NCBI RefSeq assembly: GCF_001440345.1 | Contig: NZ_LJYX01000021.1 | Location: 372,001-436,000, forward strand | From: Colwellia sp. TT2012 | Lineage (GTDB): Bacteria > Pseudomonadota > Gammaproteobacteria > Enterobacterales > Alteromonadaceae | Reading direction: 5' to 3' | Length of the DNA: 64,000 nt | In this document: positions 54,543-64,000 of the stretch, piece by piece | Position numbering within the stretch: position 1 is the stretch's first letter | Layout of the letters: each line of letters begins with the position of its first letter | Position numbers and translations under genes: made by a program | The notes under the pieces: generated by a model | Database searches by the model: none | What the model was told of the DNA's origin: nothing | The model's input: only the letters and a program-made list of their open reading frames with translations

Positions 54543-55022
54543 TTATTTAATGCGAAAGTGACGACGAACACGGCGTAACAATAAAAACACCCATGGCCAC
54601 AAGATAATGGTCGTTAACACTGGATATAAATAATGGGGTTGGAAAACCACATCACTTAAAAAACGTTGTAACCAAAAAACCACCAGATGATATTGTGCAG
54701 CAATTACACCAATGATTAAGGCTTGTTGCCATACTGAAAAATTTCTAATTTTTTGAAAATTAACCACGACAATATAAACGGATAAGGCCATAGCACAGGC
54801 ATGAACACCCAGCACAGAGCCGAGCAAGACATCAAGAATAAAGCCCATCACCCAAGCAGTAATGATGTTTACTTTATTAGGTAAAGCTAAACACCAGTAA
54901 ACCAAAACGATAAGTACCCAATCGGGGCGAAAAGCATCAACACTAAGCGGCATTGGCGTAATACTGGCAATCAAGGCAATAAGTAAGGTCAACAGAATAA
55001 TAAAGCCATTATTGCTAAACAT
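54543..55022 (-). CDS. mreD: Rod shape-determining protein MreD
   Basis: Small inner-membrane subunit of the elongasome. 159 residues, about five hydrophobic segments, with the family signature GFILDVLLGSVLGVHACAMAL. Its start overlaps the mreC stop by one base (TAATG), so MreC and MreD are made in a coupled manner. Confidence 0.93.
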   Translation of the reverse strand: MFSNNGFIILLTLLIALIASITPMPLSVDAFRPDWVLIVLVYWCLALPNKVNIITAWVMGFILDVLLGSVLGVHACAMALSVYIVVVNFQKIRNFSVWQQALIIGVIAAQYHLVVFWLQRFLSDVVFQPHYLYPVLTTIILWPWVFLLLRRVRRHFRIK

Positions 55023-55909
55023 TAAGACTTTCCTGCGATGGTTTGCTTACTATTTGGCAAGTTAGCACCCTTAACTGCCTGCTCTTTAGACGGCTCTTTT
55101 GAAAGCAATAACATATAGCGTAACCTATCAATTTGCGCGACCGGCTTACTATAAATAGTGGCAAATTCCCGTGACTCATCGGCGCGTACAAGAACTACTC
55201 GGGCAACCGGATACCCTTCTGGGTACTTACCACCTAGACCTGAGGTAACTAATAAATCACCTACTTTGACATCCGCACTGTGCGGCACAAAATTATGGAT
55301 AAGTCGATCAATTTGGCCACTACCCGACGCAATAAGCCTTAAGCCATTTCGTTGAATACGCACAGGAATAGCATGAGAGATATCAGTGATTAAAATCACT
55401 CTTGAGCTACTGGCACCCACATGTAATATTTGTCCAACAATACCCTTTTCATCAAGTACCGGCTGGCCTTCGTAAACACCATCATTGGTGCCACGGTTAA
55501 TAACCACTTGATGAGAATAGGGATCACTATCTACCGAGATGATTTCGGCAAACATTTTATTTATTTCACCGCGAACAGGAGAAGAAAGTAATGAGCGTAA
55601 TCTTTCATTTTCTTGTCGAACCATACTAAGCTGCATCGCTTGTTCATGATAAAACAATTCATTTTCACGAAATGTTTTATTTTTATTTATCAATTGTTGG
55701 CGAGTGACGATGTTCTCTACCGCCCAATTCATCATTTGTTTCGGCGCATTAGCCATATATTGCAAGGGACTTACTAACGACTGCAAATAACCACGTACCG
55801 TTTCAAAACTTGCCATTTTATGGTCGAAAAAAATCAAGGCCGCCGAACAGCACAGTACCAAGATAAGTCGGTGCGCTGGTGATGTACCTTGATTAAATAT
55901 TGGATTCAT
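55022..55909 (-). CDS. mreC: Rod shape-determining protein MreC
   Basis: Periplasmic scaffold of the elongasome that activates PBP2-RodA. 295 residues: membrane helix at about 14-30, a coiled coil at about 65-112, and the beta-barrel domain (VVINRGTNDGVYEGQPVLDEKGIVGQI, VTSGLGGKYPEGYPVA). Its C-terminal tail is short and polar. It starts 136 bases after mreB, and that gap has a strong hairpin. Confidence 0.95.
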   Translation of the reverse strand: MNPIFNQGTSPAHRLILVLCCSAALIFFDHKMASFETVRGYLQSLVSPLQYMANAPKQMMNWAVENIVTRQQLINKNKTFRENELFYHEQAMQLSMVRQENERLRSLLSSPVRGEINKMFAEIISVDSDPYSHQVVINRGTNDGVYEGQPVLDEKGIVGQILHVGASSSRVILITDISHAIPVRIQRNGLRLIASGSGQIDRLIHNFVPHSADVKVGDLLVTSGLGGKYPEGYPVARVVLVRADESREFATIYSKPVAQIDRLRYMLLLSKEPSKEQAVKGANLPNSKQTIAGKS

Positions 55910-55987
55910 AAAAGTCAGTTATGAAGAGTGTTGTGAAAAAACAACAGATAAAAAGAAAGTTAAGCTGAGATGCTTTTGCCGCTAGTT

Positions 55988-56022
55988 AATCCCAAGTACC
56001 TATAACGCTGTACTTGGGTTAA
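55988..56022 (-). other. Hairpin between mreB and mreC
   Basis: CCCAAGTAC at 55991-55999 pairs with GTACTTGGG at 56010-56018 over a 10-base loop, and pairing continues outward past one bulge. On the transcribed strand it is not followed by T, so it is not a normal terminator. It may be an mRNA processing or stability element that makes mreB more abundant than mreCD; that is inference. Confidence 0.6.
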
Positions 56023-56045
56023 ATAACCATGAAAAGTCACTGCTT

Positions 56046-57131
<1,086 letters not shown>

Positions 57132-57217
57132 TTAATAGACGAATAACAGATCAGATAATCATACCTTAGTCTTAAGCGAATGTGTTGCTTTTTTGAAATA
57201 AAGCACTAAAGAAGTAT

Positions 57218-57244
57218 AAAAAAATGAGACACAAGTCTCATTTT
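57218..57244 (-). terminator. Intrinsic terminator of the msh operon
   Basis: A perfect 10-bp stem AAAATGAGAC / GTCTCATTTT with a 4-base loop is followed on the minus strand by T. It lies 25 bases after the mshQ stop and before mreB. Confidence 0.88.
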
Positions 57245-57268
57245 ATAATTTATAAGAATTTTCCTAGT

Positions 57269-60200
57269 TTATTTCGCTATTTCGCGTTGATAAATAATAC
57301 GGTCATTACCGCGGTAAATACCAAAAGTAGCTATAGAAAACGGGTTATCATTAAACAGGTTATCTACATCACCAGCAGTATAAGCACACTGTAAATTGTC
57401 TTCGTCAATTGCCCATTTATATTGCAACCAAGGTAATATAGCATATTCAACACATATCCCCCCCCGGCTACCATCTGATGGTTTAGTAACCTTAACTTCT
57501 CTAGTTTCACCAGAGTCTAGCTGTCCTGTTACAGAATTTACACCAACTACTGCATCATCAAAATCAATAGTGGTTAGCGTTATATTCGTTGAAGTATAAG
57601 ATGTACATACATCATCCGAGTTGGTAATAAAGTTACTGTGTTCATCTAAATATTGCGCGGATAAATGAAGTGGTAAGTCAGAGGTTTCTGGACCATAACT
57701 ATTGGCAAGATAACCCCGACCAAAGCGAACTTCTACGGTATTATTAAAATCAGTAGCAGGAGGTGTAGCATCTAGCTGATAAAAATAAGGATTTTCAAAG
57801 TAATCAGTTCCACCACTTGAAAGCTTAAAAGTAACCTTATCCGAGTCTTTAAATTCATTAAAAGGCAATTCAAAGCTAGCATCAAAGGGAATAACTTCAC
57901 TTGCCGAGTTACGTGTATAAACAAAGTCATGTAGTTCAGATAATTGATATGTTAAAACACCATCACCAATAACGAGTATTGTTCCAATATCAGAGACATC
58001 ACCGGTTAACGGCAATGAATTTACATGCGTTGTTAGTGGCTGAGAAAAAGTTATTTTATTTTCTGTGTCGACATTTAAAAAAGCCAATTTGGCAAAGTCT
58101 CCAGAATAGTTTTTAGTTACTTCAGCATCAGGGCTAGCGCCATTATATGCAGTAATAGTTAAAATTGGTTCATTTAAATAACCAATACTACCTTCAGCTT
58201 CAGTGAGTTGCCCTGTATACACCCAGTCAAGCATAAAACATGACAAAGCAAGATCGCTATCATGGTTTGCTATAAGGCTACCTTGATTACCATCTACAAT
58301 AGTTTGTACAAAATGATCTGGGTAAAAACGACCAACGTAAGGTGCATTACCTTGCACATCACTGACTCCTAGGTAACTATTATCCAATAAATTAGCCGTT
58401 AAACTTATAATGCCAACTTCGGAGTAGCGAACCTCACTATCACTGGTAATACCGTCAGTAAAAATAAATTCATTACTAATAGTGAAGTTTCCTAGTTCTC
58501 CCGGCATTGGCGCAACTAAGGCGTGTATTACTTTTGCCTTTTCTGGGGAGCCTTCTTTACCAAAGTTTGCTGTTACAGTATTGTCAGATAAATCAGCACC
58601 AATATCAGGCACCCCATCATTATTTCCATCATCAGCGCTTTGCCAAACAACAGCCTTTAATTGTACAGTGAAGTCTTCACTCGCTTTATTAAAGGCATCA
58701 CCACTTGCACTTGTAGCCTTTGGGTTATTCAATACATTGATATAAAAGCCAAAGGGTCGTTCAACAAAAGCATTTGAAACACCACTAAGGTCTTTTATCA
58801 CTTTGTTGCCGTCACTATCTTCTACTTCAATATTTTTTTGCGCATTAAGCATTAACTTAGCCGCATCGGGGTAGTTAATAGAAAAGGATGCGGTCGAGTC
58901 GCTAGTAAATCGTAGCGAGTGAAGAGCAGAAGCTGCAGTAACATTATATGCATTATTATTGTTAGTCAGTACAACCGCTTGGGTACAAGTACCGTCAGTA
59001 CAACTGTAAGACAGGTTTACCGGAATATCTCCACCATCAGGAAAAGCACCAATACAAGCACCCGTATTGTTATCGGTTTCAACAGCCTGTAGTGTTAAAA
59101 TTGTCGCATCAAAGCCCTCACCTGAAGATTTTCCAGAAATTTGTGTCGGAATAGCACTGAAAATAAAGCCACTATCGGCAAAGGTGACATCACAATCGGT
59201 AGGCATACCATTGATGCACTCAAAGGTCTGATCTAAACTTAAAGTCACCACTTCCGCTATGGTATGAATATAATCAACCGAAACTTCACCGCCAACTACT
59301 GTGACCGTTTTATTTAACACCACGCCGCCAGCATCCGATACGGTTAGCACTACATCAACTGCATCAGTGTTTAAAAGACTACAGGAAGCATCACTACATG
59401 CGCGCAAAGTAACGATATCGGCTTCACAGGTTAGGCCTTGGCCATTCAGTGTATCAATTTCAAAGTGATCAATAGTGTTACAACCAAAGTTTTCATTCAT
59501 ATCGCTTTGAATTTCGCTCAATGTAAGAACTTTATTATAAATTCTTACCTCATCATAATTGCCACGTGATGAATACGGTGAAGCGATATTTGAGTTTCCA
59601 GTTAGGGTATAATTGGAAGCATTATCACCAAAGACTATTTGGTTGAGTTCGCCCATAGCACCATTGGTATTTCTACTTTGCTGAATTTGTAGTGTTCCAT
59701 CAACATAAATGGCAAAGCTATCACTGGTATAATCCCAAGTAACGGTTAGGTAATACCAAGTATCTGCAGCTCTATTAGTAGATGGTTCAATAATATAAAA
59801 ATCAGAATCTGCAGAATCTTCAAAAGCAAATTTTAATCGGCCATCTTGTTGAATTTCTAGAACAAAATACTTATCGCTAGCTGAATTAGCAATACTAGCA
59901 TCAAACAATACCCGTTCTTGTCCTTGATCCCAATCAATTCTACTGTTAAACCAAAAGCTAATGGTGCCTTGTAAGCCAATATCATCATTAACATCTAAAC
60001 TTGAACGAAATGCATCCGTGATGTCGTTATAATCGTTCCAGCTTTCACTTTCAAAACCACGACAATACTTACCATTTTCAGTCGATAAACCACCAAAAAT
60101 ATTCTCCGCATGATTATTTAAGCCACTGGTATCATCTATTTTCGTAGTAAAATCAGTTTGTTCAAAACGATATAAAGCTAATAATGTTGAACAAGAAACT

Positions 60201-61417
60201 GGAGCACGGCTACTACCGTCATAGTTATTCCTAGCTAATTGATTGTCATAGATAGCTAATATATCCACTGCGCTAAGTGCTATATCATAAACAAGAAACT
60301 CATCCAACGGTGCTCTGAAACCTTGAGGGTTACTACCATTAATTTCATCAAAAGAGCTTCCGATATACTTTAACGTACCCACAGGGACACTATTTACTGC
60401 ATCGACTAACACACCATCGATATAAAGCTGACTTCGCCCTCCGCTGTATACCAATGCCATGTGATGCCAGTTATTATCCAAAGTAGTGAATGAAAACGTA
60501 CCATTAAGACTGCCCGTAATCGAGTTATATATGCCCCATCGCCAATTGTTACTCCGATCAATATATAACAGATCACCGCCATTTTGCATTGCCCCTAAAA
60601 CAAAAATAGGGTTACCTGATATTGATGTTGGTTTTTTAAACCAGGTTGATACAGAGAAGTCAGCCGGTAAAGGGATTGAAGTTTCAATGTGATGGCTTCC
60701 ACTGGAAATATCAACAAAACGTTCTATTTGACCATTGTTATTGGTATCAACACTGCCAAAAGCTGTGGCATGATAACTTCCAATTTGATCTATCACTTCA
60801 AATGCAGCGCCTGTATAGCTACATTCATCAAACTGATAGTTTGCAATAGGGACTACTGCCCCGTCACACATACCGTTAAAATCGGCATTTTCAATAGCAT
60901 TTTCATCATAATTAATGACGGCAGGGGGGACTATATTTATGCTGCCTGCGGCGGCTACAGCACCATTTATAGTGGCACTTCCATATACAGTGATGGCGCC
61001 AAGGCTATATATAATGGCGTTTATCTCTGTTTCCCCACCACTAATAGTAATACTTCCGGAAGTTATAATGATAAGATCTTCAGGGTTACCACCAACATTT
61101 ATTTTAGCGTTGACCCAATTAACGCCCCCTGAAATGTATAACCTAGCAGAAGTCTCACTTACAGGAATTGGGTTTACAATAACGGTTTGCTGTGAATACC
61201 ACGAATAATACTGACTGTCTCCTAGAGGAATAGTCTGCACTTCATTCATGTACCAGTCTGCACCAGTAAAAGTCGGTATATTTATTAATTCATTACCTGA
61301 GCCGAGTAAAGAGCCATTTATTGCACTAGGGAATACATCCAAACAAGTAGCAGCTTTAGCACTATGAGATACCGTAAAAAGTAACATTAATACTGTTAAA
61401 CAAAAACGTAATAACAC
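57269..61417 (-). CDS. mshQ: MSHA biogenesis protein MshQ
   Basis: Large secreted protein (1382 residues) at the end of the MSHA pilus operon. The signal peptide ends at about 22 (KAA-T). Residues about 90-165 are a hydrophobic beta-repeat stretch (ITISGG, INAIIYSLGAITVYGSATING) that looks like a small right-handed solenoid. Two concanavalin-like LamG domains follow at about 192-395 and 412-642 (each with a WxxY/WHHMALVY-type strand and an IDGV/VDGT turn). A cysteine-containing C-terminal region of about 740 residues ends in the MshQ-specific part. It starts at GTG (GAGGAG 6 bases upstream), which overlaps the mshP stop. Its exact role, probably surface adhesion or pilus capping, is not established. 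Confidence 0.88.
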   Translation of the reverse strand: MLLRFCLTVLMLLFTVSHSAKAATCLDVFPSAINGSLLGSGNELINIPTFTGADWYMNEVQTIPLGDSQYYSWYSQQTVIVNPIPVSETSARLYISGGVNWVNAKINVGGNPEDLIIITSGSITISGGETEINAIIYSLGAITVYGSATINGAVAAAGSINIVPPAVINYDENAIENADFNGMCDGAVVPIANYQFDECSYTGAAFEVIDQIGSYHATAFGSVDTNNNGQIERFVDISSGSHHIETSIPLPADFSVSTWFKKPTSISGNPIFVLGAMQNGGDLLYIDRSNNWRWGIYNSITGSLNGTFSFTTLDNNWHHMALVYSGGRSQLYIDGVLVDAVNSVPVGTLKYIGSSFDEINGSNPQGFRAPLDEFLVYDIALSAVDILAIYDNQLARNNYDGSSRAPVSCSTLLALYRFEQTDFTTKIDDTSGLNNHAENIFGGLSTENGKYCRGFESESWNDYNDITDAFRSSLDVNDDIGLQGTISFWFNSRIDWDQGQERVLFDASIANSASDKYFVLEIQQDGRLKFAFEDSADSDFYIIEPSTNRAADTWYYLTVTWDYTSDSFAIYVDGTLQIQQSRNTNGAMGELNQIVFGDNASNYTLTGNSNIASPYSSRGNYDEVRIYNKVLTLSEIQSDMNENFGCNTIDHFEIDTLNGQGLTCEADIVTLRACSDASCSLLNTDAVDVVLTVSDAGGVVLNKTVTVVGGEVSVDYIHTIAEVVTLSLDQTFECINGMPTDCDVTFADSGFIFSAIPTQISGKSSGEGFDATILTLQAVETDNNTGACIGAFPDGGDIPVNLSYSCTDGTCTQAVVLTNNNNAYNVTAASALHSLRFTSDSTASFSINYPDAAKLMLNAQKNIEVEDSDGNKVIKDLSGVSNAFVERPFGFYINVLNNPKATSASGDAFNKASEDFTVQLKAVVWQSADDGNNDGVPDIGADLSDNTVTANFGKEGSPEKAKVIHALVAPMPGELGNFTISNEFIFTDGITSDSEVRYSEVGIISLTANLLDNSYLGVSDVQGNAPYVGRFYPDHFVQTIVDGNQGSLIANHDSDLALSCFMLDWVYTGQLTEAEGSIGYLNEPILTITAYNGASPDAEVTKNYSGDFAKLAFLNVDTENKITFSQPLTTHVNSLPLTGDVSDIGTILVIGDGVLTYQLSELHDFVYTRNSASEVIPFDASFELPFNEFKDSDKVTFKLSSGGTDYFENPYFYQLDATPPATDFNNTVEVRFGRGYLANSYGPETSDLPLHLSAQYLDEHSNFITNSDDVCTSYTSTNITLTTIDFDDAVVGVNSVTGQLDSGETREVKVTKPSDGSRGGICVEYAILPWLQYKWAIDEDNLQCAYTAGDVDNLFNDNPFSIATFGIYRGNDRIIYQREIAK

Positions 61418-61914
61418 TACAAACTCCTCGCTTCGACTTGAATGGTACGGCTACTTTTAACGATAACCTTACTATCAGCTGCCATATCGCCACTACCACA
61501 TTCACTGGTACTGGTTAAACGGTAATATTTTGTGCCATCTAGTCCTGTGTGGTAATTTTCACAACTTGTTTTTGCTTTACAGTGGTTCATTCCTGAAATA
61601 GCAGTAAAATCATAGTCTCGAGCCAGTGCCGGTAATGCACTAATTGGACATGTTGGCGGTGGGTTTGGAATTGGTTTTAGTGGGAATAGTTTCTGTAATT
61701 CAGCCTGCATAGCCGAATTGGCTGCCATATAAGCACGAGTACCTATCACCTCTTGGGCTACTGTTTCGCTACTGGTGGAAAGTACTCTCATTAACGTGCT
61801 ACCAAGCAAAGTCAGCACAATGATAATAAACAACGCCAATATCAAAGTACTGCCTTGCTGATTTTTCAGTATTATTTTATGATTCTTTTGACTATTACTT
61901 GCTACAGCATTCAT
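61417..61914 (-). CDS. mshP: MSHA biogenesis protein MshP (PilX-like)
   Basis: 165-residue inner-membrane protein of the MSHA pilus. A hydrophobic segment at about 22-44 follows the QQGSTLILALF motif, like PilX minor-pilin proteins. It carries several cysteines (CPIS, CKAKTSC, CGSG). Identified mainly by position between mshO and mshQ. The stop (TAG) overlaps the mshQ GTG by one base. Confidence 0.85.
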   Translation of the reverse strand: MNAVASNSQKNHKIILKNQQGSTLILALFIIIVLTLLGSTLMRVLSTSSETVAQEVIGTRAYMAANSAMQAELQKLFPLKPIPNPPPTCPISALPALARDYDFTAISGMNHCKAKTSCENYHTGLDGTKYYRLTSTSECGSGDMAADSKVIVKSSRTIQVEARSL

Positions 61915-61938
61915 AATTTTATTTCTGTACTTTAGGAT

Positions 61939-62823
61939 CTAAGGAATATTAGTAATATGTATCGCATTATCAAATACGACTTGCTCACCATCACGGGTAA
62001 AGTTGAGTTTTATTTGTACCACGGCATTTCGTTGTAGTGAAGCCTCAAATACAGTAAAGCTGCTGCTAGAGAAATCTAGCCCTTCTGCCATTAAACTGCC
62101 TTCAATAGAAGGTGGTAGAGCTTGTGTTACTTGAAAAGCATAACCTACATACCGTTTAAGTGTACCGCCATTAAGGCAGTACGAAACGGGTGAATTGAAA
62201 ATATAAGCACGATTGGTGGGTGAATCTTCGGTAAAGGTTATCTTTTGTAATAGCTCTAGTTCACTATCACTGGCTGCAGGATATTTGCGAATTTGGAACG
62301 CTTTACCTAAGTTATCATTATGAGCTTGATAGACCTCACTTTTTTTTAATGGGTAAACAATAACAACATCATTACACGGGTCACTCACACTACTGGCATC
62401 ACAACGATAGTCATTACCATTGGCTAGCTCAAATGGCACAACATCTATATTTTGGTCTGCAGCGTCTGGCGCTACGGGAATTTCAGTATAAATAGTACTA
62501 GCAATAATGGGTACAAATTCAAGACAGCGCGTTATTGAATTGCTTTTTTCTCGCATACTATTGGGAACCGCATTACGCACTTCTCTATTTAACCGCTCAA
62601 CAGCAAAGCGCGCATTAGCCAGTAGCTCATCACGCTCGATAACATTCAGATAAGTCTGTGTACTTAAGTTGATAAAACCCGCAATACCAACCGACATCAC
62701 GCCCATAATAATAATGACAATGATGAGTTCCATTAAGGTGAAGCCCGATGTTTTTTTTAGCGGTAGGTTTTTTGTTGAGTTTTTTGTTAGGTTTTTTGTT
62801 AGGCTTTTTATTAGGTAACGCAT
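61939..62823 (-). CDS. mshO: MSHA minor prepilin MshO
   Basis: 294-residue type IV prepilin with a methylation/cleavage site TSG-FTLMELI, the glutamate at +5 after cleavage being present, and a hydrophobic helix to about residue 50. The leader is unusually long, about 27 residues, and contains a repeat (LTKN LTKN STKN) encoded by a 12-bp DNA repeat. The start codon overlaps the mshD stop. Role: minor pilin/initiation complex of the MSHA pilus, assigned by operon position. Confidence 0.88.
   Translation of the reverse strand: MRYLIKSLTKNLTKNSTKNLPLKKTSGFTLMELIIVIIIMGVMSVGIAGFINLSTQTYLNVIERDELLANARFAVERLNREVRNAVPNSMREKSNSITRCLEFVPIIASTIYTEIPVAPDAADQNIDVVPFELANGNDYRCDASSVSDPCNDVVIVYPLKKSEVYQAHNDNLGKAFQIRKYPAASDSELELLQKITFTEDSPTNRAYIFNSPVSYCLNGGTLKRYVGYAFQVTQALPPSIEGSLMAEGLDFSSSSFTVFEASLQRNAVVQIKLNFTRDGEQVVFDNAIHITNIP
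62767..62814 (-). repeat. 12-bp tandem repeat in the mshO leader
   Basis: Four 12-base units encode LIKS, LTKN, LTKN and STKN of the MshO prepilin leader. On the coding strand the consensus is CTAACAAAAAAC; two units are identical, one differs at two bases and the first at several. The unit is a multiple of three, so copy-number change alters leader length without shifting frame. Confidence 0.8.
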
Positions 62824-63395
62824 TAGAAATTAGCCTTATGACTGGTGAACTTTATGGCAGTTCCTAACGGTGTGGTTACGGTGACGGTAATGCGTTTGGC
62901 GAGTTTATCGGCTAGACCTAAATCATCACCTGCGTAAACCACATTGACAGCGACAATAAAATTATCATAACTACTATCAAGAGGATCTAAAACATCATCT
63001 TCAATTTCATAACCATTAAAGTCATCAACGTCGTTATAGTCCGTACGATTATCACCTTCTGAGCCATCGCGTCCTAAAGGTTCAGTGCAATTATCCTGAC
63101 CCGCTTCATTACAACGAAATCGTCCTCCAGCCATGTCAGAGTTATCAGCAAAAGCACGGCTCATGATGTCATTCATCAAACTTTGGCCAAGCTCTGAGGC
63201 TTTTATTTGCAGAACATTATCGGCACTTTTTTCTTCCGCAGGTGCAATCAGGGTGCTAACAATGCTTAACGACAGACTTAATACGACAATGCCGATAATA
63301 AGTTCAACGAGAGTAAAACCTCTCTGCTTAAACTTAAGTGCTTGTTTGGAATTAAGCCTCTGCCGAAAGTTAAGGGATTGATTATTAAATGCCAT
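62823..63395 (-). CDS. mshD: MSHA minor prepilin MshD
   Basis: 190-residue type IV prepilin: a basic leader (about 26 residues) then RG-FTLVELIIGIVVL with the +5 glutamate, and a soluble domain with cysteines (CNEAGQDNC). Its start lies 11 bases inside mshC, giving coupled translation, and its stop overlaps the mshO start. Function is taken from position and prepilin signature. Confidence 0.88.
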   Translation of the reverse strand: MAFNNQSLNFRQRLNSKQALKFKQRGFTLVELIIGIVVLSLSLSIVSTLIAPAEEKSADNVLQIKASELGQSLMNDIMSRAFADNSDMAGGRFRCNEAGQDNCTEPLGRDGSEGDNRTDYNDVDDFNGYEIEDDVLDPLDSSYDNFIVAVNVVYAGDDLGLADKLAKRITVTVTTPLGTAIKFTSHKANF

Positions 63396-63894
63396 GAATA
63401 TAACCCTCCGCTTCTATTTTTATTTTCAACGCATTGGCTCCATTTTCAACTGCGCTTTCAACATCAATTGTACAACCAGAAGAACAACCGCCTAACGGCC
63501 TGCCCATCCAATCAAAACTAATAATGGCATCCCCAACAAAAGAAACACTAAAAGTTATATCATAACGTGTATCAACTTCATGACCTGTCGCATCAGGCGA
63601 CCAGCCACTTGCAAAGGTAGTCGTGGCACATTTAGTTCGATCAGGCACCCCATAACGGCTAATATTTGGGTCATTATCAAAAACAATTTGGTGGCAATAA
63701 CCATCAGTGGTATTTGTTTGCTGCATCGCGCGTTGTTGGGTTAAACGTAAAGCGGCAATAAGTTGCGCTCTATGGGTATGGGCTTCATAGCTAGAAGTGC
63801 CATCAAATTTAGGCAACACAGCAACAGCAAGTATCCCAATTAGAATAATTACAGTGACTAATTCTATGAGGGTAAAACCGCGATTTAATTTCAT
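63385..63894 (-). CDS. mshC: MSHA minor prepilin MshC
   Basis: 169-residue type IV prepilin with a short leader MKLNRG-FTLIELVTVIILIG (+5 glutamate present) and GspH-like soluble part; two cysteines in LGGCSSGCTID. It is first after the mshA terminator in the order mshC-D-O-P-Q. I see no strong ribosome site, and the gap upstream is only 32 bases to the terminator. Confidence 0.88.
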   Translation of the reverse strand: MKLNRGFTLIELVTVIILIGILAVAVLPKFDGTSSYEAHTHRAQLIAALRLTQQRAMQQTNTTDGYCHQIVFDNDPNISRYGVPDRTKCATTTFASGWSPDATGHEVDTRYDITFSVSFVGDAIISFDWMGRPLGGCSSGCTIDVESAVENGANALKIKIEAEGYIHGI

Positions 63895-63926
63895 ATTTTA
63901 TTAATTAGCTGTTAGCTGTAAATTTC

Positions 63927-63960
63927 AAAAAAAAAGGAGAGCTAAGCTCTCCTTTTTTTT
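63927..63960. terminator. Intrinsic terminator between mshA end and mshC
   Basis: GGAGAGC / GCTCTCC with a 3-base loop is flanked by eight A and eight T, a perfect symmetrical stem. On the minus strand it would end transcription of an upstream pilin gene before mshC. Some readthrough would be needed if there is no promoter for mshC in the 32-base gap. Confidence 0.88.
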
Positions 63961-63977
63961 AGCTCAATAAGCAAGGT

Positions 63978-64000
63978 CTAGATACAATCTGTCACTACAT
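63978..64000 (-). CDS. Possible C-terminal end of the MSHA pilin gene
   Basis: On the minus strand one frame reads V-V-T-D-C-I then a TAG stop at 63978-63980, followed directly by the strong terminator. Type IV pilins often end near a cysteine, and mshA is the gene that normally precedes mshC. Only six codons are visible, so this is a position-based guess. Confidence 0.35.

Noticed and set aside
60689-61132. 147-codon plus-strand open frame inside mshQ
   Set aside because: It is antisense to a clear LamG/solenoid coding region and resembles no protein; several other frames overlap here for the same composition reason.

Overview
The window is a 64 kb piece of an AT-rich gammaproteobacterial chromosome. 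Gene content and order fit the Alteromonadales, most likely Colwelliaceae (Colwellia or Thalassotalea type). This rests on protein resemblance to E. coli and Shewanella/Colwellia homologues, the conserved lptD-surA-pdxA-rsmA-apaH, mla-kds-lpt-rpoN-pts and mre-rng-yhdP-tldD blocks, and an MSHA type IV pilus operon next to mreB. I see no rRNA, tRNA, CRISPR array, prophage or intact insertion sequence. Nearly all of it is core genome.

Layout. 1-8.0 kb: end of gltB, then gltD (glutamate synthase), folA, the rplU-rpmA-obgE ribosome/GTPase group facing ispB, mdh, and argR. 8.0-19 kb: an orphan hybrid sensor kinase, a PIN-PhoH ATPase, rapA, rluA, a secreted DUF3530-like protein and djlA. 19-25.5 kb: lptD-surA-pdxA-rsmA-apaH, without the apaG that lies before apaH in E. 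coli. 25.6-28.7 kb: a chemoreceptor, a cold-shock gene with a strong promoter and long leader, and a 158-bp palindromic MITE-like element. 28.7-33.6 kb (minus strand): mlaFEDCB-ibaG, then murA behind its own terminator. 33.9-43.7 kb (plus strand): Na/Ca antiporter, kdsD-kdsC-lptC-lptA-lptB, rpoN-hpf-ptsN-rapZ-npr, mgtE. 43.8-57.1 kb: tldE (pmbA) and tldD flanking darP, then nit, yhdP, rng, maf and mreDCB. 57.2-64 kb: mshQ, mshP, mshO, mshD, mshC and probably the last codons of the pilin gene mshA.

Functional themes. The envelope dominates. LPS is made (KdsD/KdsC supply Kdo), exported (LptA/B/C and LptD, with SurA folding LptD) and kept asymmetric (MlaB-F). YhdP moves phospholipid outward, MurA starts peptidoglycan synthesis, MreBCD set rod shape, and the MSHA pilus is assembled on the surface. 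Nitrogen and stress control appears through GltBD, RpoN, PtsN, Npr, RapZ and ArgR. Ribosome assembly and hibernation factors (L21, L27, ObgE, RsmA, DarP, Hpf, RluA) recur.

No clearly new multi-gene system is visible. The most distinctive points are the palindromic element at 28.4-28.6 kb, a 12-bp tandem repeat in the mshO leader, the solenoid-plus-double-LamG MshQ, a degenerate receiver-like segment in the orphan kinase, a run of non-ATG starts through mla-ibaG-murA, and hairpins outside normal terminator contexts. Start sites were moved from the longest open frame wherever a ribosome binding site or family alignment supported it; these choices are stated per gene.
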